Shown here: in pieces, positions 57,387 to 58,795 of the stretch
How positions within the stretch are numbered: the first letter of the stretch is position 1
How the letters are laid out: every line of letters begins with the position of its first letter
Source of the DNA: an uncultured Oscillospiraceae bacterium
GTDB lineage: Bacteria; Bacillota; Clostridia; Oscillospirales; Oscillospiraceae
Length of the DNA: 58,795 nt
Direction of reading: 5' to 3'
NCBI GenBank assembly: GCA_947626315.1
Contig: CANQRQ010000018.1
Coordinates: 1 to 58,795, forward strand
Position numbers and translations under genes: made by a program
The notes under the pieces: model-generated
Databases searched by the model: none
The model's input: only the letters and a program-made list of their open reading frames with translations
Told to the model about the DNA's origin: nothing

Positions 57387-57459
57387 ATAATACACCCCGC
57401 GGCCGGTAAAGTCAACGGCTTTTTCCTTGACTTCCAGGCAATTTTTGTAAACCAGGCAA
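57387..57459 (-). promoter_or_regulatory. Promoter and direct repeats of the GntR gene
   Basis: On minus: TTGACT (57410-57415), 17 bp, TATTAT (57387-57392). Upstream on minus, TTGCCTGG occurs at 57434-57441 and 57452-57459 (18 bp apart). Confidence 0.65.
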
Positions 57460-57508
57460 AAAATGAATCCGAATCAAGTCAAACTCTGCCGAAATATTTA
57501 AAATTTGC

Positions 57509-58162
57509 TTAAAACAGCCATTCTGACCCGGAAATCTCCGCCAGCGTGGTCACCGGGGCAAAGCGCCTGGGGACCTTTGACACCCAGGGGCTGCCGGCCA
57601 CGCTGAAGCGCCACAGATAGTCCCTGTACTGCCGGGCATAGTCGATGTTCACCCGGGGCGAGAGGGCGATCTCCTCCGGCGGCAGGTCCCGGCCCGCCCG
57701 GACGGTCAGCGGCCCGGCGCACAGGTCCAGGCCGTACTGGGCCTTTGTGATGCCCAGGGCTTGGCACAGGCGGCCCGGCCCGGCGCACAGGAGTTCCCGC
57801 CGCTCCGTCCCCCGGCGGGCGGCCATCAGCTCCAGGCCCTCCAGCGGCTCCAGCGCCCGGACCAGCACCACCTCCGGCTTGCCCGGCCCAGCCGCCACCG
57901 CGTTGAAGCAGCAGTGCATCCCGTAGATGCCGAAGACGTAGGCGTAACCCCCGGGGCCGTACTGTATTTTGGTCCGCTCCGTGGGGCGGCCGCCGAAGGA
58001 GTGGGCCCCGTCATCCTCCGGGCCGGCATAGGCCTCCGTCTCGGTAATGATCCCGGCGGCCAGGCCCGCCTCCGTCTCATGGACCAGGAGCTTGCCCAGC
58101 AGGGCGGGAGCCAGCTCCCGGGCGGGGCGCAGGTAAAATTCTCTGGGCAGGACCGGCTGCAT
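57509..58162 (-). CDS. DNA-3-methyladenine glycosylase (MPG/AAG family)
   Basis: 217 residues of the alkyladenine glycosylase family (Pfam MPG). 'LLGKLLVHETEAGLAAGIIT' then 'ETEAYAGPEDDGAHSFGGRP' (catalytic Glu and the DNA-intercalating region), 'RTKIQYGPGGYAYVFGIYGM' and 'CAGPGRLCQALGI' are all conserved. It excises alkylated purines. Start ATG 58162 overlaps the stop of the DtxR-family gene (TGATG), so it is coupled to that metal regulator, an unusual pairing. Confidence 0.93.
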   Translation of the reverse strand: MQPVLPREFYLRPARELAPALLGKLLVHETEAGLAAGIITETEAYAGPEDDGAHSFGGRPTERTKIQYGPGGYAYVFGIYGMHCCFNAVAAGPGKPEVVLVRALEPLEGLELMAARRGTERRELLCAGPGRLCQALGITKAQYGLDLCAGPLTVRAGRDLPPEEIALSPRVNIDYARQYRDYLWRFSVAGSPWVSKVPRRFAPVTTLAEISGSEWLF

Positions 58163-58548
58163 CAAGCTTCGCCCATGACCTTCCGGGCGTGGCTGCGGAT
58201 GGCCTCAAAGCTCTCCTGGCTTACGTCGTGCTCGATTTTGCAGGCGTCTTCCCGGGCGGTCTCCTCGTTTACGCCCAGTTCGATCAAAAAACGGGTCAGC
58301 AGCTTGTGCCGCTCGTACATCCGCTCCGCGATCTCCAGGCCGGCGTCGGTCAGACTGATCAGGCCCTCCCGGTCCATGGTGATATAGCCGTTTTCCCGCA
58401 GGCGCTTGGTGGCATAGCTGACGCTGGGCTTGGTGACGCCCAGCTGCTCCGCCACGTCGATGGAGCGAACATAGCCGTGCTTCTCTTTCAGCATCAGCAT
58501 TGCCTCCAGATAATCCTCGGACGCTTTCTGTATCTTCAAATCAGCCAC
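58162..58548 (-). CDS. DtxR/MntR-family metal-dependent regulator
   Basis: 128 residues: winged helix ('ASEDYLEAMLMLKEKHGYVR', 'DVAEQLGVTKPSVSYATKRL') and dimerisation/metal domain ('ERMYERHKLLTRFLIELGVN', 'EDACKIEHDVSQESFEAI'); no SH3-like third domain, as in MntR. Metal ligands are mixed: Asp in 'SEDYLE' as MntR Asp8, but Cys in 'ACKIEH' at the position of DtxR Cys102 (Glu99 in Bacillus MntR); Glu-His follow. Start GTG 58548 with AAAGGAG upstream. Metal preference cannot be fixed. A likely operator lies over its own start region. Confidence 0.88.
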   Translation of the reverse strand: MADLKIQKASEDYLEAMLMLKEKHGYVRSIDVAEQLGVTKPSVSYATKRLRENGYITMDREGLISLTDAGLEIAERMYERHKLLTRFLIELGVNEETAREDACKIEHDVSQESFEAIRSHARKVMGEA

Positions 58549-58562
58549 GCTCCTTTTCCTTA

Positions 58563-58616
58563 TTTTATATAAGAATTTTATATAATCAGAGTACCATTTT
58601 TTGGTGAAAAGCGCAA
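58563..58616 (-). promoter_or_regulatory. Promoter and repeat operator of the DtxR/MntR-family gene
   Basis: On minus: TTGCGC (58611-58616), 17 bp, TACTCT (58588-58593). Downstream, TTTTATATAA is directly repeated at 58563-58572 and 58576-58585 (13 bp apart), between the -10 and the ribosome site. Confidence 0.65.
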
Positions 58617-58665
58617 GGGAAAAGAGAAATTTTCCTCTCTAAAGTATCTGAAAACGTGGAAAATG

Positions 58666-58779
58666 GCCTGCCGTGAAGCTTTCGCTTCGCGGCAGGCTAT
58701 TTCAGACAGTAGATAAACAGGTTCTAAAATAAATGTTGGGGTAACTCAGTCGCAAGGCTGGGCTACACCCAACATTTTT
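58666..58779. repeat. Two hairpins at the window's right end
   Basis: GCCTGCCGTGAAGC/GCTTCGCGGCAGGC (58666-58697, one G-T) and AATGTTGGG/CCCAACATT (58732-58740, 58768-58776) followed by TTTTT on plus. They may end a gene lying beyond the right edge or mark a fifth small hairpin cluster. 58617-58795 holds no gene. Confidence 0.5.
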
Positions 58780-58795
58780 AGTAATTAAGCAAAAA

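Noticed and set aside
58732-58779. tRNA-like fold at the right end
   Set aside because: Only one long stem with an inner stem; no T-arm or anticodon arm sequences.

Overview
The window looks like a chromosomal segment from a GC-rich, endospore-forming Firmicute of the gut, most like the Oscillospiraceae (Oscillibacter/Flavonifractor/Dysosmobacter type). The grounds are spo0A, spoIIID, ypeB and CotF-like coat genes, a bacterial V-type ATP synthase, a 2-hydroxyacyl-CoA dehydratase-type operon and GC-rich coding. The family assignment is inference. I see no rRNA, tRNA, CRISPR array, transposase or integrase.

Layout. 1-4000: minus-strand operon of a CooC-type ATPase, two dehydratase-like Fe-S subunits and a BadF/HgdC-type activator cut by the window edge. 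4200-8500: an orphan solute-binding lipoprotein, a cluster of three small unknown genes and a YfcE-like phosphoesterase, separated by two arrays of DNA hairpins. 8500-15050: tandem CorC/HlyC-family membrane proteins, a formate/nitrite channel, and a P-type cation ATPase behind what reads as a yybP-ykoY (Mn2+) riboswitch with its terminator. 15050-19500: a zinc-ribbon protein, a three-gene envelope operon (Lgt-like, phosphodiester glycosidase, membrane protein) and an XRE regulator with phased half-sites. 19600-26200: ychF, a UPF0126 channel, a third hairpin array, nrdR, a YetF/DUF4363 pair and an amino-sugar operon (NagB-like with altered active site, GlmM, left-handed beta-helix protein). 26200-28250: a structured repeat, then spo0A with a cluster of 0A boxes, convergent with spoIIID. 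28380-39940: a lower-GC defence island (PLD/SNF2 helicase, two DUF4391-like proteins, an unannotated 34-aa ORF, type III Mod and Res) flanked by DUF6809 and a truncated Fic gene. 40060-42180: coat genes, a 26-aa membrane peptide, an AtpI-like protein, a second copy of the structured repeat, an XRE regulator and a small gene broken by a nonsense codon. 42200-51003: the complete nine-gene V-ATPase operon with Na+-type c-subunit ligands and tandem promoters. 51250-58795: ypeB, gltX and trpS (divergent), a TagO/WecA-like transferase, a GntR/FCD regulator, a DNA glycosylase and a DtxR/MntR-family regulator.

The strongest leads for something undescribed are: the 205-bp element at 21398-21603 (seven consecutive hairpins inside a 12-bp terminal inverted repeat) and its looser relatives; the dispersed element at 26259-26562 and 41278-41510, whose stem is kept by compensatory changes; the helicase/DUF4391/type III R-M island; and the CooC-type ATPase in a dehydratase operon. 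Every identification rests on reading motifs and context; no database search was possible.
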